DNA of 64,000 bases from Chloroflexota bacterium (GCA_030603665.1 JAUVXJ010000005.1:161116-225115); one strand, 5' to 3'. Counted from the stretch's first letter, positions 43,664 through 53,489 are shown. A program made the numbers and translations. The notes: a model not told the origin generated them from the sequence alone.

Positions 43664-45163
43664 CTAGGTCGTCTCGGCAGCCGCGTTCAGTCCGGCCAGC
43701 CGTCCAAAGGTCAGTGCCCGACCGTGGCTGATGCCGGGTACCGTGATAGCATACAGGCTTGCGAAGAACCCACCGGAGACGTTGCCAGCCGCGTACAGCC
43801 CCGGAATGACATTCGTATCCGTATCCAGCACCTGTAGCTTGGGGGTGACCTTCAGCCCACCCAGAGTCACGTAGAAAGCCCCCCCGGTCTTGGCTGCGTA
43901 GAATGGTGGCTTCTCAACGGTCGTCAGCCGGGATGCGGGCTTGCCGAAGTCCAGGTCTTCCCCCATGCTCGCCAGTTCGTTATACCTCGCGACCGTAGCC
44001 AGGAATGTCTCCTGGGGAACCTCCATCCTCTGGGCCAGTTCTTCAATGGTGCTCGCCTCTATTATGTGTCCCTCGCCGACCCCCTTTTCAAGTGTCTCTC
44101 GATACTCTGGTGCGGGTGGCATGAGTTGGCCCATGGGGTCGCCGAATATGGCTACCTCCTCTTCCCACTTCCCGTCCCATACCGACCACTTCACGTGACC
44201 TGGCTGGAGCATGTCCACGCGAGCCATGACGCTTGCGGGCGTCATTTCGTTTCCGTATCGTTCTCCACGTATGTTCACATTCAGCCAGGCCTGACGTGCT
44301 ATGGTGTAATACACGAGTGAATCGGGGATGCGCCCGTCAAAGACCATCGAGCAGTGAGGCAATTCATCCATAGCCGCGCCGATCCACAGACCCATCTTGT
44401 GACCATCGCCGGTGTTCAGCTGAGGGTAGTAATAGCTGGTAACAGCTGACAAAGCCCAGGGGGAGTATTTCTCCATCATCTCCCGGTTGCTTCCGTAGCC
44501 TCCGGTGCACAGCACCACGGCCTTGGCGTTGAACTGTTTGTAGTCACCTTCTGGCGTTTCTGCCACGACACCTGTGACCCTGCCATCTTGCTTTCTCAGC
44601 AGTCGCACCGCTGGGGTCTGGTAGTTGATCTCTGCTCCCAATTCTAGTGCCTTGCTCTCCAGCATCGAGAGCACGGCGGCATTGCCCCCCTCGAACTTGT
44701 GGCCGGCTGAATAGTGATCAGTCCACTCGCCCGTCCAAGGGTATGATTCTACTATAACAGATATCCCTGCGGCCTCCGTCAAATCCAGCAGCCAGTCCAT
44801 GACTTGGCCGCCCTCATCGAACCACAGTGCGACTAACCTCTGGTCAGCGGTGAAGCTCCTCCATCTCATCAAATCCGTCAACAGGTGGGCCCTGTCGACT
44901 TCGATACCCAGCTCTTTCTGCAACCTGCTGCCAAAGACACCATTGTAATTTCCATGGGCCATGGTAGTCAGGCCCTTTTCGAGCACGATGGTCTTGGCGC
45001 CCGACTCCGCGGCCGATACTGCCGCGCACGCTCCGGCCAGTCCCGCACCGACTACAACTACATCTGCGGTTGTGGTTTCCTTGATATCACTCACCGGAAT
45101 CGCGGACGGCGGTCTTTCAGACTCTTCTCGTCTTACCTTCCGTTGGTCCTTCTCTGCGGCCAT
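43664..45163 (-). CDS. FAD-dependent oxidoreductase, fumarate reductase/ketosteroid dehydrogenase-like
   Basis: 499 residues with the dinucleotide fold VVVVGAGLAGACAAVSAAESG, a middle VVLCTGGYGSN segment, GERYGNEM and a C-terminal GLYAAGNVSGGFFASLYAITVPGISHGRALTFGRLAG, the FAD_binding_2 pattern. The family includes fumarate reductase, urocanate reductase and 3-ketosteroid dehydrogenase flavoproteins. No Tat or lipoprotein signal, so it should be cytosolic. The ATG at 45163 has GGAGGT 9 nt upstream. A reverse-strand promoter candidate lies at 45498-45528. An enoate reduction role would suit anaerobic catabolism. Confidence 0.87.
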   Translation of the reverse strand: MAAEKDQRKVRREESERPPSAIPVSDIKETTTADVVVVGAGLAGACAAVSAAESGAKTIVLEKGLTTMAHGNYNGVFGSRLQKELGIEVDRAHLLTDLMRWRSFTADQRLVALWFDEGGQVMDWLLDLTEAAGISVIVESYPWTGEWTDHYSAGHKFEGGNAAVLSMLESKALELGAEINYQTPAVRLLRKQDGRVTGVVAETPEGDYKQFNAKAVVLCTGGYGSNREMMEKYSPWALSAVTSYYYPQLNTGDGHKMGLWIGAAMDELPHCSMVFDGRIPDSLVYYTIARQAWLNVNIRGERYGNEMTPASVMARVDMLQPGHVKWSVWDGKWEEEVAIFGDPMGQLMPPAPEYRETLEKGVGEGHIIEASTIEELAQRMEVPQETFLATVARYNELASMGEDLDFGKPASRLTTVEKPPFYAAKTGGAFYVTLGGLKVTPKLQVLDTDTNVIPGLYAAGNVSGGFFASLYAITVPGISHGRALTFGRLAGLNAAAETT

Positions 45164-45779
45164 TTGATTGCTACCTCCGTTTCTGATTTTGACACCCCCA
45201 AGTCGCTATCCTCACCGGATTCCTCTACGGCCCGCCTACCACCTCCTTCCAGGACATCGCGTGGCACCAACAACAACCCACGCCACCTAGCACCCCAAGA
45301 AGCCCACAAACGGCACAGGCCCAACTGCCATGCAGCGTTTTCAGGACGCGAGCGCGTTCCCTGGCTCTGGTCCCAGGGTCAAGGGCGGTCAATCATCTCA
45401 TGTCATACCGCCCTGGTGCGATATGGCGAAGCCCCCAAACACCCAATCCACGTGGCAGTGGTGCCTGTGCGGGCTAGCCTCTGCAGCACGATAGGGTTTT
45501 GTACCTCACAACCCACGGATCTTGTCAACTGCGCAGCAGCTCTCATGTTGATCGCCATAATCTGGGTGCAGACGGGTTTGCACAATGGTACACGACTCCA
45601 ATCCCCACTCCCACGCAGAGAGCGCCCGCGTGTTTGGGCTCTCCCTTCACCGTTGCTAGGTTGGCAATGATGATGCTCGTCGTGGCCTACTTGCAGCTAT
45701 CCAGCATCACCCAGTATTGCCCAGCAGTGTGGACGGGGGTCATGCGAGGGCCTCCCGCAGGAGGCTCTGATCTCAGTCC
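45164..45779. other. Spacer upstream of the FAD gene
   Basis: 616 bp between the ATPase stop and the FAD gene start. A GCCTCC-CGCA-GGAGGC hairpin lies about 10-25 nt past the ATPase stop (near 45750-45765) and could end that operon. The rest has no recognisable frame. The promoter candidate at 45498 lies here. Confidence 0.5.
45498..45528 (-). promoter_or_regulatory. Possible promoter for the FAD oxidoreductase gene
   Basis: Reverse strand TTGACA, 19 nt, TACAAA. Spacing is long, so this is tentative. Confidence 0.3.
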
Positions 45780-46799
45780 TCATTGGTAACGCCAACAGGC
45801 AACCGAATGGTCGGTCCCTACAGGGGTTAGCTCCAGTCTACGGTCGGAACAGCTGTCACCGCGTTCCGGACAGCGCCCTGAGAAGCGACATCCTTCCGGC
45901 AAGTCAATGGAGTCCGGCACTTCGCCGGGCAATTCGAGACGTTCCCTGCGGATCTTGGGATCTGGCACAGGGACAGCCGCCAAGAGGGCCTTGGAGTACG
46001 GATGCACAGGGTGGTGTACGATCTCTTCGGTAGGTCCGATTTCGACGATCACGCCCAAATACATGATGGCCAATCTGTCGGTCAGATATCTCAGATTGGA
46101 AAGATCGTGGGAGATGCAGATGGCCGCGAGGTCTCTCTCCGTGGCGAGGGTGCGGATCAAGTCGATGATCGCAGCTCGAACAGATACATCCAGCATTGAC
46201 ACGGGTTCGTCCGCCACCAGCAGTTGCGGGCGCAGTGTCAAGGCTCGAGCGATGACCACCCGCTGGCGCTCTCCGCCGCTCAATTGGTGAGGAAAAGAGG
46301 AGAGGAACTTCTCCGCGTGCAGTCGAACGGTCTCCAACGCTTCAGTCGTCCTAGCCCTCTGCTCCTGTGGGTCCTTCATCCCATGGATCACCAAGGGCTC
46401 TACCACCGAGTCATAGACCGTGAAGCGAGGGTTTAGGGACTGATAGGGATCCTGGAAAACCATCTGGGCCTTGGAACGGAAGTCAAGCATCTCGGCCTTC
46501 GAGAAGGCCCCTACGTCGCGACCAAGGAAGTGGATGCTCCCTGCAGTTGGCTCGTAGAGGCCTATGGCCGTCATCGCCGTGGTCGTCTTGCCGCATCCAC
46601 TCTCCCCCGCGAGCCCGAGGACCTCACCTCTTCCGACCGAGAAGGCAACGCCATCTACAGCTTTGACGACTATCCCCTTCTTGCCCATCAAAGAGCCCAC
46701 AATCCCCGGGTTTAACGGGAAGTGCTTCTTCAGATCCTTGGCCTCGAGGACTACGCAGGGATCAGACATCACAACTGGTTCGCTGCCATTTGTGTCCAT
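45780..46799 (-). CDS. Oligopeptide ABC transporter ATPase, DppF/OppF type (second system)
   Basis: 339 residues with Walker A GESGCGKTTTAM, signature LSGGERQRVVIARAL, Walker B LLVADEPVSMLD, and the Cys-rich C-terminal CRFSGRCPERGDSC. The ATG at 46799 overlaps the previous gene by 31 nt and has GGCGGT upstream; a longer frame would run into that gene further. Last gene of the five-gene operon. It pairs with the ATPase at 46769. Confidence 0.93.
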   Translation of the reverse strand: MDTNGSEPVVMSDPCVVLEAKDLKKHFPLNPGIVGSLMGKKGIVVKAVDGVAFSVGRGEVLGLAGESGCGKTTTAMTAIGLYEPTAGSIHFLGRDVGAFSKAEMLDFRSKAQMVFQDPYQSLNPRFTVYDSVVEPLVIHGMKDPQEQRARTTEALETVRLHAEKFLSSFPHQLSGGERQRVVIARALTLRPQLLVADEPVSMLDVSVRAAIIDLIRTLATERDLAAICISHDLSNLRYLTDRLAIMYLGVIVEIGPTEEIVHHPVHPYSKALLAAVPVPDPKIRRERLELPGEVPDSIDLPEGCRFSGRCPERGDSCSDRRLELTPVGTDHSVACWRYQ

Positions 46800-47788
46800 G
46801 TCACCGCCTTCCCTGCCTCTTTGCGCAATTGATCCATATCGCCAACCCGGTGGCAAGCTGCCCAGTTGCCACTCTCCGTCTCCACCATCTCGGGCGCCTC
46901 TTGGTGGCAGATATCACGTGCGAACGGACACCGGGGTGCGAATCCGCAGCCTGAGAACCGAACGACCAGATCGGGGGGGCTGCCCGGAATTGAAACAAGC
47001 TCACGCTTGGATCCACGTACACTGGGATAGGCCTTCATCAACCCAAGCGTGTACGGATGGTAGGGGCGTTCAAACAGCGGCCTGGCATCAGCGTACTCTG
47101 CGATCTTGCCCGCATACATGACTGCAATCCGCTGGCAAGTCTCCGCTACAATCCCAATGTCGTGGGTAACGAACAACACGGACACATTGAGACGGCGGTG
47201 GATCTCTTCAATCTGTCGCAGGATCTGATCTTGAACGAGAACGTCCAAGCCCGTAGTCGGTTCGTCAGCGATGACCAGTTTCGGGTCTAGCGCCAGAGCC
47301 ATGGCGATAACGGCTCGCTGCTTCATGCCCCCGCTGAACTGATGCGGATGTTCATTCAGGCGTTGTTCGTCGAGGCCTACCAACTCGAAGAGTTCCGCCG
47401 CTCGCTCGCGAGCGCTCTTGCGTGTGGTCGGTTCATGAGCCTGAATCGCTTCGACGATCTGGTCGCCAATTCTGATCACCGGATTAAGAGCGTTCATCGC
47501 CGACTGAGGAACAAGGGCGATGCCCTTCCACCGGATCTTGTCAAGTTCTGATCGCTCGAGCGTCAGCAGATCTCTTCCCTCAAAGGACACAATTCCTTCG
47601 TTCTCTGCGGTACGCGGCAGCAACCGAAGGACACTCTTCACCACCGTCGTTTTGCCGCACCCGGACTCGCCGATCAGCCCCACATTCTGACCCTCTTCGA
47701 CCTGGAAGCTGATCCCGTCCACGGCGCGAACCTGCCCACGCTTCGTCTTGTAGCGGACTTGCAGATTGCTGATTTCCAATAGAGCCAT
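46769..47788 (-). CDS. Oligopeptide ABC transporter ATPase, DppD/OppD type (second system)
   Basis: 339 residues with Walker A GESGCGKTTVVKS, signature FSGGMKQRAVIAMAL, Walker B LVIADEPTTGLD and C-terminal CGFAPRCPFARDIC. The ATG has AGGAGG 6 nt upstream. It follows the DppC-type permease by 39 bp. Together with 45780 it forms the ATP-hydrolysing heterodimer. Confidence 0.93.
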   Translation of the reverse strand: MALLEISNLQVRYKTKRGQVRAVDGISFQVEEGQNVGLIGESGCGKTTVVKSVLRLLPRTAENEGIVSFEGRDLLTLERSELDKIRWKGIALVPQSAMNALNPVIRIGDQIVEAIQAHEPTTRKSARERAAELFELVGLDEQRLNEHPHQFSGGMKQRAVIAMALALDPKLVIADEPTTGLDVLVQDQILRQIEEIHRRLNVSVLFVTHDIGIVAETCQRIAVMYAGKIAEYADARPLFERPYHPYTLGLMKAYPSVRGSKRELVSIPGSPPDLVVRFSGCGFAPRCPFARDICHQEAPEMVETESGNWAACHRVGDMDQLRKEAGKAVTWTQMAANQL

Positions 47789-47827
47789 CGCGCCTCCTGG
47801 CTACTATATGCTATGTAAGGATCGCGG

Positions 47828-48760
47828 CTACCACTCACGCAGCCTTGGGTTGACAACTTCCTCGTATGTGCGACCGACGAAGAACACTGACAATACGAGC
47901 AGCATGATGGCCAGGCCCGGCGTCACACTCCACCACCACGCCACCCGCATCCGCTGCGAAGCGAAACAGTAGAAGAGCATCTGGCCCCAACTGATGCTCT
48001 CGGGGTTGCCAAATCCCAGGAAGCTGACGGAGGCCTCAACCAACGCACTCTCGCCAACGAAGAGAATGGTGGTGATGAAGGCCAAGGGCAGAATGTTGGG
48101 AGCTATGTGCCGATAGAGAATCCTGCCGGAGCTCGCCCCCAGGGACTCTGCCACAGAGACGAAGGGACGCTCTCTCAGGGTAAGCACCTGTGAGCGAATA
48201 ATCCTGGCGGGGGTTCTCCAGCCGACGCTTGTCATGACAGCAATCAATATGATGTCTTCGGTCCCAAGTGTCATGAGTGCTACCATGGCAAAGGGAAGGA
48301 AGGGGATACCAAACGCTACGTCAGTGATCCTCATCAGGATGTTGTCGGTTCTCCCGCCAAAGTATCCCGCTGCCAAGCCGATATTGGTGCCGATGAAGAT
48401 AGACGAGAAGGAGGCAGCCAGGGCGATGACCAGCGTGCGCCTCGTTCCCCAAATCAACTGAGACAGCACGTCGTGAGACATGAGGGTGGTGCCAGCGGGG
48501 TGGGCCCTCGATGGTGGCTCCAGAGTCGCTGGCTTCCCGTCGGGATAAACGACATGCTCGTAGGGACCATATGGCGCCAAGTAGGCGGCGAAGACGCCCA
48601 AAGCGATGAAGAAGACCAGGCCAGCCAGCCCCAGCCGACCCAGTCTGCTGGTGCCAACGATGTTGAGTTGGCCAGAAATCGCTTTGAATAGCGACCGCAG
48701 GCCGCGCAGCAAGGTATGGTGGGGCGAACGCCGACGTTCGTGGCCTGGTTGAACTTCCAT
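47828..48760 (-). CDS. Oligopeptide ABC transporter permease, DppC/OppC type (second system)
   Basis: 310 residues with a hydrophobic start (LAGLVFFIALGVFAAYLAPYGP), HPAGTTLMSHDVLSQLIWG, GYFGGRTDNILMRITD and the EAA loop VAESLGASSGRILYRHIAPN. Its segment order matches the first system's permease at 17665. It begins 6 bp after the DppB-type stop. Confidence 0.92.
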   Translation of the reverse strand: MEVQPGHERRRSPHHTLLRGLRSLFKAISGQLNIVGTSRLGRLGLAGLVFFIALGVFAAYLAPYGPYEHVVYPDGKPATLEPPSRAHPAGTTLMSHDVLSQLIWGTRRTLVIALAASFSSIFIGTNIGLAAGYFGGRTDNILMRITDVAFGIPFLPFAMVALMTLGTEDIILIAVMTSVGWRTPARIIRSQVLTLRERPFVSVAESLGASSGRILYRHIAPNILPLAFITTILFVGESALVEASVSFLGFGNPESISWGQMLFYCFASQRMRVAWWWSVTPGLAIMLLVLSVFFVGRTYEEVVNPRLREW

Positions 48761-48766
48761 GGTTCT

Positions 48767-49744
48767 CTACTCCAATCTCACTCGGGGATCAAGCACGGCA
48801 TAGGCGATGTCAGCCACTAAGTTCATGCCTATCATCACCGCGCCAATGATCAAGAAGCTGGCCTGGGCCACGGGATAGTCGTACCCATTTATCGCACTGA
48901 CCATCTCTCTCCCAAGGCCCGGCCAGGAGAACACTGTTTCGACCAGGACCTGCCCCCCCACAATGGCGCCGATCATTAGGGGCGCGATGCTGGCCACGGG
49001 AAGGAGCGCGTTTCGAATCCAGTGGTGGTAGATCACCCGCCTCTCTCCAATCCCCTTTGCCCGAGCCATTTCGACGAAGTCCTCCCCCTGTACGTCTAGC
49101 ATGCTGTTCCTCATGGTCAGAAGAGGCTGGGCGAGGAAGTGCAAGGTGAGGATGGTCAGTGGCAGAGCGAGGTGATGAAAGAAGTCGGCATTCAGAAGTT
49201 TCTCCAGTATGGGGTCTGCCGCGTGGCCCGGGCTTCTGAGACCCGCTGATGGAAACCAGTCAAGACGATAAGAGAATATGAGCAGCGCGATCATAGACGT
49301 CCAGAACGGCGGCACGGCCTTGATCGCGAGGGGTATCACGGTGCCAAAGAGATCCAGTTTACCTGCTCGACGGGCCGCGGTGAGTGCGCCCAGGAGCACT
49401 CCCATGATCAGAGCAATAAGCGTGGCTGGACCGACCAGCACCAGAGTATTCACCAGTTTCGGGCGCAGCACCTGGGTTACCGGGAGACGGTAGTAGAATG
49501 ATTGCCCCATGTCGCCGCGCAGGAAGTTCTTGAGATACAGAAGGTATTGGATGTGCATCGGCTTGTCCAAGCCAAATGAACGCGTCAAGGACTCCCGAGC
49601 CCCTGGATTCAACGATGCAGAGACCATAGACGCGACAGGGTCGCCGGGCGCGATGCGGAACAAGATGAATGTTATTGTCATCAACACCAATAGCGTCAGC
49701 AGCATTAGCAGCAGCCGTTTGACGATGAATATCCGAAGGTCCAC
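48767..49744 (-). CDS. Oligopeptide ABC transporter permease, DppB/OppB type (second system)
   Basis: 325 residues beginning with FIVKRLLLMLLTLLVLM and FRIAPGDPV, with GDMGQSFYYRLPV, the EAA loop ARAKGIGERRVIYHHWIRNA and WPGLGREMV, ending in LDPRVRLE. GTG start with AGGAGG 8 nt upstream. A strong hairpin separates it from the binding-protein gene, as in the first system. Confidence 0.92.
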   Translation of the reverse strand: MDLRIFIVKRLLLMLLTLLVLMTITFILFRIAPGDPVASMVSASLNPGARESLTRSFGLDKPMHIQYLLYLKNFLRGDMGQSFYYRLPVTQVLRPKLVNTLVLVGPATLIALIMGVLLGALTAARRAGKLDLFGTVIPLAIKAVPPFWTSMIALLIFSYRLDWFPSAGLRSPGHAADPILEKLLNADFFHHLALPLTILTLHFLAQPLLTMRNSMLDVQGEDFVEMARAKGIGERRVIYHHWIRNALLPVASIAPLMIGAIVGGQVLVETVFSWPGLGREMVSAINGYDYPVAQASFLIIGAVMIGMNLVADIAYAVLDPRVRLE

Positions 49745-50063
49745 GAAGTGTTCCTCCTATGGCCACAGCCTGTTGGGAATCGGGTCAGAGTCGAAACTGC
49801 ACCTGTCGGCCAGAGCTGGCAGGTAGCCGTGCGGGCGTGCCCTCAGTCGCCCCTCAAGGCTGCTGATGCGAGTGCGCTGGCAGATTGTCGTGTGCGTGCT
49901 AGGTGCCACACTGGTCGTGCTACAGGGTCTATGAATCAACGGCCGTGGCCGTGTCTGAGCGCCGGTCCACAAATACGGGCCAGCCGAGAGCTGATTGGAC
50001 AGGGTTGGGGGCGGAAGACGGTCCCCAACCCTGTCACGCGATGTCAATACACAGCGGATTCCG
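49745..50063. other. Spacer between binding protein and permease of the second ABC system
   Basis: 319 bp with no gene. Its main feature is the stem-loop at 49998-50035 near the binding-protein stop. The remainder shows no motif I can name. Confidence 0.5.
49998..50035 (-). terminator. Strong stem-loop after the second binding-protein gene
   Basis: Perfect 13-nt arms GACAGGGTTGGGG and CCCCAACCCTGTC around a 12-nt loop, 29 bp past the stop of the gene at 50064. No U-run follows, so it probably acts as a partial terminator or a stabilising 3' hairpin, giving more binding protein than permease. Same position as 16564-16599. Confidence 0.78.
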
Positions 50064-51794
50064 CTATTCGAAGAGATGCGGGCCCGTGTCCATTAGCCGG
50101 TTGTCGTTCTCCTCCGTTGGATAGTGAAGCCTTCCCTCGCTGTCCCATGCATATCCCGCTTCGAGCAACAGCCTCTTAGCTTCCTCTGGGTCATGGGGCC
50201 ACGGTGGCAGGTCGTCATTGTGCCAGAAGGTCAGGGCCGGCGCAATTACGGAGCCGCCGGGTTGTGCGCCACCCCGAAGCACGATCGCGATGATGTCGTC
50301 GATGGGCACTAACAGGGAGAGGGCGTGCCGGAAGTAGCGGTCGTTGAAGGGCTCGAAGCGCGTGTTGTAATGGATGCCCCTAACACCGAACGATTCCACT
50401 TCCTCGATCTGGATGTGAGGCAATCCCCTCAAGTTTTCCGCATCGGCAATGTTGAGGACGTGACTGTATACATCGATATCGCCCTTTTCCATGGCGCCCA
50501 GCAGACCATCTATGCTGCCATAGGTTATGCGCACCATGCCCTCAGCAAGTGGTGGCTGCCAGTGATCGTCGTTCCGTGAGAGCGACCACTCCTCTAAGGA
50601 CACCAAGTAGTCGTGCTTCCAGGGTCCGCTGCCGATCGGTTCTGGGTTGTTGAACTCCAAGGGGTTCTCGATCGTCTCCCATATGTGCTTGGGCAGGATG
50701 GGAAGCTCGCAGAGGACGCTAGCCTCGAACGCGCTGAACGGCTCGCTCACGCTGATGCGCAACTTGTTCGGGCCGATCACCTCCGCCTCATCCCAGTTCG
50801 ACAACCCTGAGGCGTAGAAGGGCGCTTCCTTCTCCTTCATATAGGAGAAGGTGAAGGCAACGTCTTCGGCGGTCACCGGCTGGCCGTCTGTCCAGTTCAT
50901 CCCCTCACGCAGGGTCACCTCATAATCAGTGGGGCTAGTACCAACTATGGACTCGGCTGCCCAGGGCTGGGGTGACCCATCGAGACCGATCTCGCACAAG
51001 CTGTCGTAGACCAGGCCCAAGAGGAGGGTTTCGTCGCCGCCGATGTTGAGCAAGGGGTTAGTGGTTTCCACGTCCATCTGCACCCCGCCGACCCGCATGA
51101 CCTTTTGGTCGGTGATGGGCCTCAGGGTCTGCAGCGCCCAGAAGTTCCAGACAGGGTTACCCGACCAGACTGTGGGGTCAGCAAAGGTCTCCTTGTTGTA
51201 CACCCCGGCCAAGTTGACGTTGAGGTAGATGTGGAAGGTATGGGAATCGTAGAGATTCTGTTGAGCTTGGTCAACGAGCACCTTCCGCGCGTCGCGGTCC
51301 GTTTCCGCCCTCTGGGCGTCTGCTATGGCTTCAAACTCAGGGTTCTGGTAGCCTGACCAGTTAATTCCCTGGTCGACAGCTTCTGCTACGGTGTGTTGGC
51401 GAATCCACCACTCCGGCTCCATGCGGCTGGGACGAGGGTCCTGGCCCATGAAGTACACCTCGAACGTCTTGCTCTCGAAGGCTTGTTCCATGATCACGCC
51501 AGACGCAACCGGCTCCAGCACCGCGGGAATTCCGGCCTCCTTCCAGGCCTCTACGACCATCCGTGAGACCTCGAACCTGTCAGGCTCTGCGGCGGCTGTC
51601 TTGGTCAGCACGTTGAATGGTTCGACCAGTGGGCCCAGCTCAGCCTCGGGTGGCGGCTCGGGCGTGGCCGTTGCCTCGGCCGCCGGGGGCTCAGTAGCTG
51701 CCGGCTCTGGGGTCGCTGCGGGCGCGCAGCTCACTAGCAGAGCGAGCAACACGAGCAGCCCAACTACCTTCCGCAATACTTCACTTCCACACAT
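50064..51794 (-). CDS. ABC transporter binding lipoprotein with circularly permuted domain order
   Basis: 576 residues. Signal peptide and lipobox (LLVSC, Cys23) then a Pro/Glu/Ala linker (24-57). Residues about 58-225 look like the usual C-terminal part of a family 5 binding protein: VVEAWKEAGIPAVLEPVASG, GYQNPEFEAIADAQ, ARKVLVDQAQQNLYDSHTFHIYLN. Residues about 230-576 look like the usual N-terminal part: DETLLLGLVYDSL, VTLREGMNWTDGQPVTAEDVAF, ending at EEAKRLLLEAGYAWDSEG and stopping where the C-lobe would normally follow. The protein therefore reads as a circular permutation. The rest of the operon is an ordinary peptide importer. The GTG or ATG choice near 51794 is secure because the signal peptide begins there. 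Confidence 0.88.
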   Translation of the reverse strand: MCGSEVLRKVVGLLVLLALLVSCAPAATPEPAATEPPAAEATATPEPPPEAELGPLVEPFNVLTKTAAAEPDRFEVSRMVVEAWKEAGIPAVLEPVASGVIMEQAFESKTFEVYFMGQDPRPSRMEPEWWIRQHTVAEAVDQGINWSGYQNPEFEAIADAQRAETDRDARKVLVDQAQQNLYDSHTFHIYLNVNLAGVYNKETFADPTVWSGNPVWNFWALQTLRPITDQKVMRVGGVQMDVETTNPLLNIGGDETLLLGLVYDSLCEIGLDGSPQPWAAESIVGTSPTDYEVTLREGMNWTDGQPVTAEDVAFTFSYMKEKEAPFYASGLSNWDEAEVIGPNKLRISVSEPFSAFEASVLCELPILPKHIWETIENPLEFNNPEPIGSGPWKHDYLVSLEEWSLSRNDDHWQPPLAEGMVRITYGSIDGLLGAMEKGDIDVYSHVLNIADAENLRGLPHIQIEEVESFGVRGIHYNTRFEPFNDRYFRHALSLLVPIDDIIAIVLRGGAQPGGSVIAPALTFWHNDDLPPWPHDPEEAKRLLLEAGYAWDSEGRLHYPTEENDNRLMDTGPHLFE

Positions 51795-51990
51795 GTCTCT
51801 TGCCTCCTCGGCATTCTTCCTTCATAACTTGGACACTGTGATCACCAAACTTGAGTCTTCTTGTACTTGGCCTTTGTCACCTCCTTTCCAATTGGCCTGA
51901 GATGGCTACTCCACACAGAGCCGCCACCAGGCAAAGATGCACGCGACCGCACGTCTTCGAGCGTCTGGTCGGCCGTCGATGGCCAGCTCC

Positions 51991-53265
51991 TCAAACCGAA
52001 GGGAGTACGTAACCATAGGCTTCAGCCAGACCTTTTCGGAGACTATCCATATCGGGCTCCACGAGGGGGATATCCGGCAAGTACTCTTGGGTTGTGGGGG
52101 GATCCTTGAGCCCGCCGGAGGTGAGCAATGCAACCACAGTTTCATCCTGGGCCACCTTGCCCATGTCTCGGAGCTTCTTGACCACCGCCAGCGAGAGCAC
52201 CCCGGAAGCTTCCGCGTATATCCCTTCAGTTGCGGCCAGTTCCAGTTGCATCTCCATTATCTCTTCATCCGAGGCCGTCTCCGCGAACCCGTCGGAATCC
52301 ATCAGCACCTTGAGTGCCTGATAGGTGCCCCCGGTGCCACCCACGGAGAAAGCCACGGTGGGACGCCCTGGCACCTCTTCAACGTAATCAAGGCCCTTGG
52401 CCAGGGCGTTCTTCAGCGGACCGAATACCTGAGCAGCAATCATCTGGGGCTTGCTGTCGATGAAGCCCAAATCAAAGAACTCTCCAAACCCTTTCCAAGA
52501 GCCATAAAGGGAACCGCCGCCTCCGACCGGCGCAACCATCTTGTCTGGAGCCCGCCACCCCAGTTGCTCGCAAATCTCAAAGCCGATACTCTTGTGCCCG
52601 TCCACCCCGTAGGGCTCATATCCCGGCGGCGGGTGGACGAAAGGAGCGGTTGAGTACCAGTCGTATTCCTCTACGAAAGCTTCCTGCAACTTCCAACGAT
52701 CCTTCCTGGTAGGCGTGGATACTACTTTCGCCCCATAGGCTTGCATCAAGGTTCTCATGGTCATGGGATAGTCCTCTGTCGTGAAGATCACACAATCCAA
52801 GCCAGCTCTCGCGGCGTAAGCTGCGGTCGAGGCCCCATGATTGCCAGAGGAGCTCGCGGTAACACCTTTGGCTCCGAATTGCAGTGCCATAGAAACCGAC
52901 GATGATGCCAGCCTGTCTTTGAAGGACCAGGTCGGGTTTCTCGATTCGTCCTTGACATACAGATTCTTGAGGCCCAGTCTCTCTCCGAGGGAGGGGCACT
53001 TCACGAGAGGGGTCATGCCTTCGCTCAAGGAAACGATGTTCTCCTCATCTGGAGGCAGGAGCTCTCGGTATCGCCACATGGTTGGAGGCCGCTCGGCCAG
53101 CAGCTCCTTCTTGAAAGCTTGCTTGATGCGCCCATAGTCGTAGGTGCACGCGACGTTACTGACCAATCTCCCCCGACAGTTAGGGCAACCGCGAAACATC
53201 TTCTGGGGAGGGAATTCTGTTCCACACCTAAGACACTTGAGACCTGTCAGAAAACTCACTCTCAC
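51991..53265 (-). CDS. Threonine-synthase-like PLP enzyme with zinc ribbon
   Basis: 424 residues. An N-terminal CLRCG-CPNC ribbon (residues 11-30) precedes a fold-type II PLP domain with SLSEGMTPLVKC, ESRNPTWSFKDRLAS (PLP Lys), ASSSGNHGASTAA and VGGGGSLYGSW. This is the archaeal/Chloroflexota-type threonine synthase architecture, which also includes diaminopropionate lyase and other beta-eliminating relatives. GTG start; a second GTG 6 nt on has a better ribosome distance. Located among M24 peptidases and peptide transport genes, so amino acid catabolism is as likely as threonine synthesis. Confidence 0.85.
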   Translation of the reverse strand: MRVSFLTGLKCLRCGTEFPPQKMFRGCPNCRGRLVSNVACTYDYGRIKQAFKKELLAERPPTMWRYRELLPPDEENIVSLSEGMTPLVKCPSLGERLGLKNLYVKDESRNPTWSFKDRLASSSVSMALQFGAKGVTASSSGNHGASTAAYAARAGLDCVIFTTEDYPMTMRTLMQAYGAKVVSTPTRKDRWKLQEAFVEEYDWYSTAPFVHPPPGYEPYGVDGHKSIGFEICEQLGWRAPDKMVAPVGGGGSLYGSWKGFGEFFDLGFIDSKPQMIAAQVFGPLKNALAKGLDYVEEVPGRPTVAFSVGGTGGTYQALKVLMDSDGFAETASDEEIMEMQLELAATEGIYAEASGVLSLAVVKKLRDMGKVAQDETVVALLTSGGLKDPPTTQEYLPDIPLVEPDMDSLRKGLAEAYGYVLPSV

Positions 53266-53489
53266 CTCGCTCTAGATCGATTGCAGTATGGAGTTCGCTC
53301 GAATCGCACTTGTCATGCTATGCCTCTGTTGATCGATCTTTCTTGGTAGCCGGGATTTCCCCGCACGCCTGGGCGAGACCTTTTCGCAGAGTATCCAAAG
53401 GATTCCACGATGAAAGACGCCCTTCCAAGACCTCATCCCCACTGGAGTGCACTTAAGCTCCAAAGGCCGGTGGCGATTCCGCGCTACCT

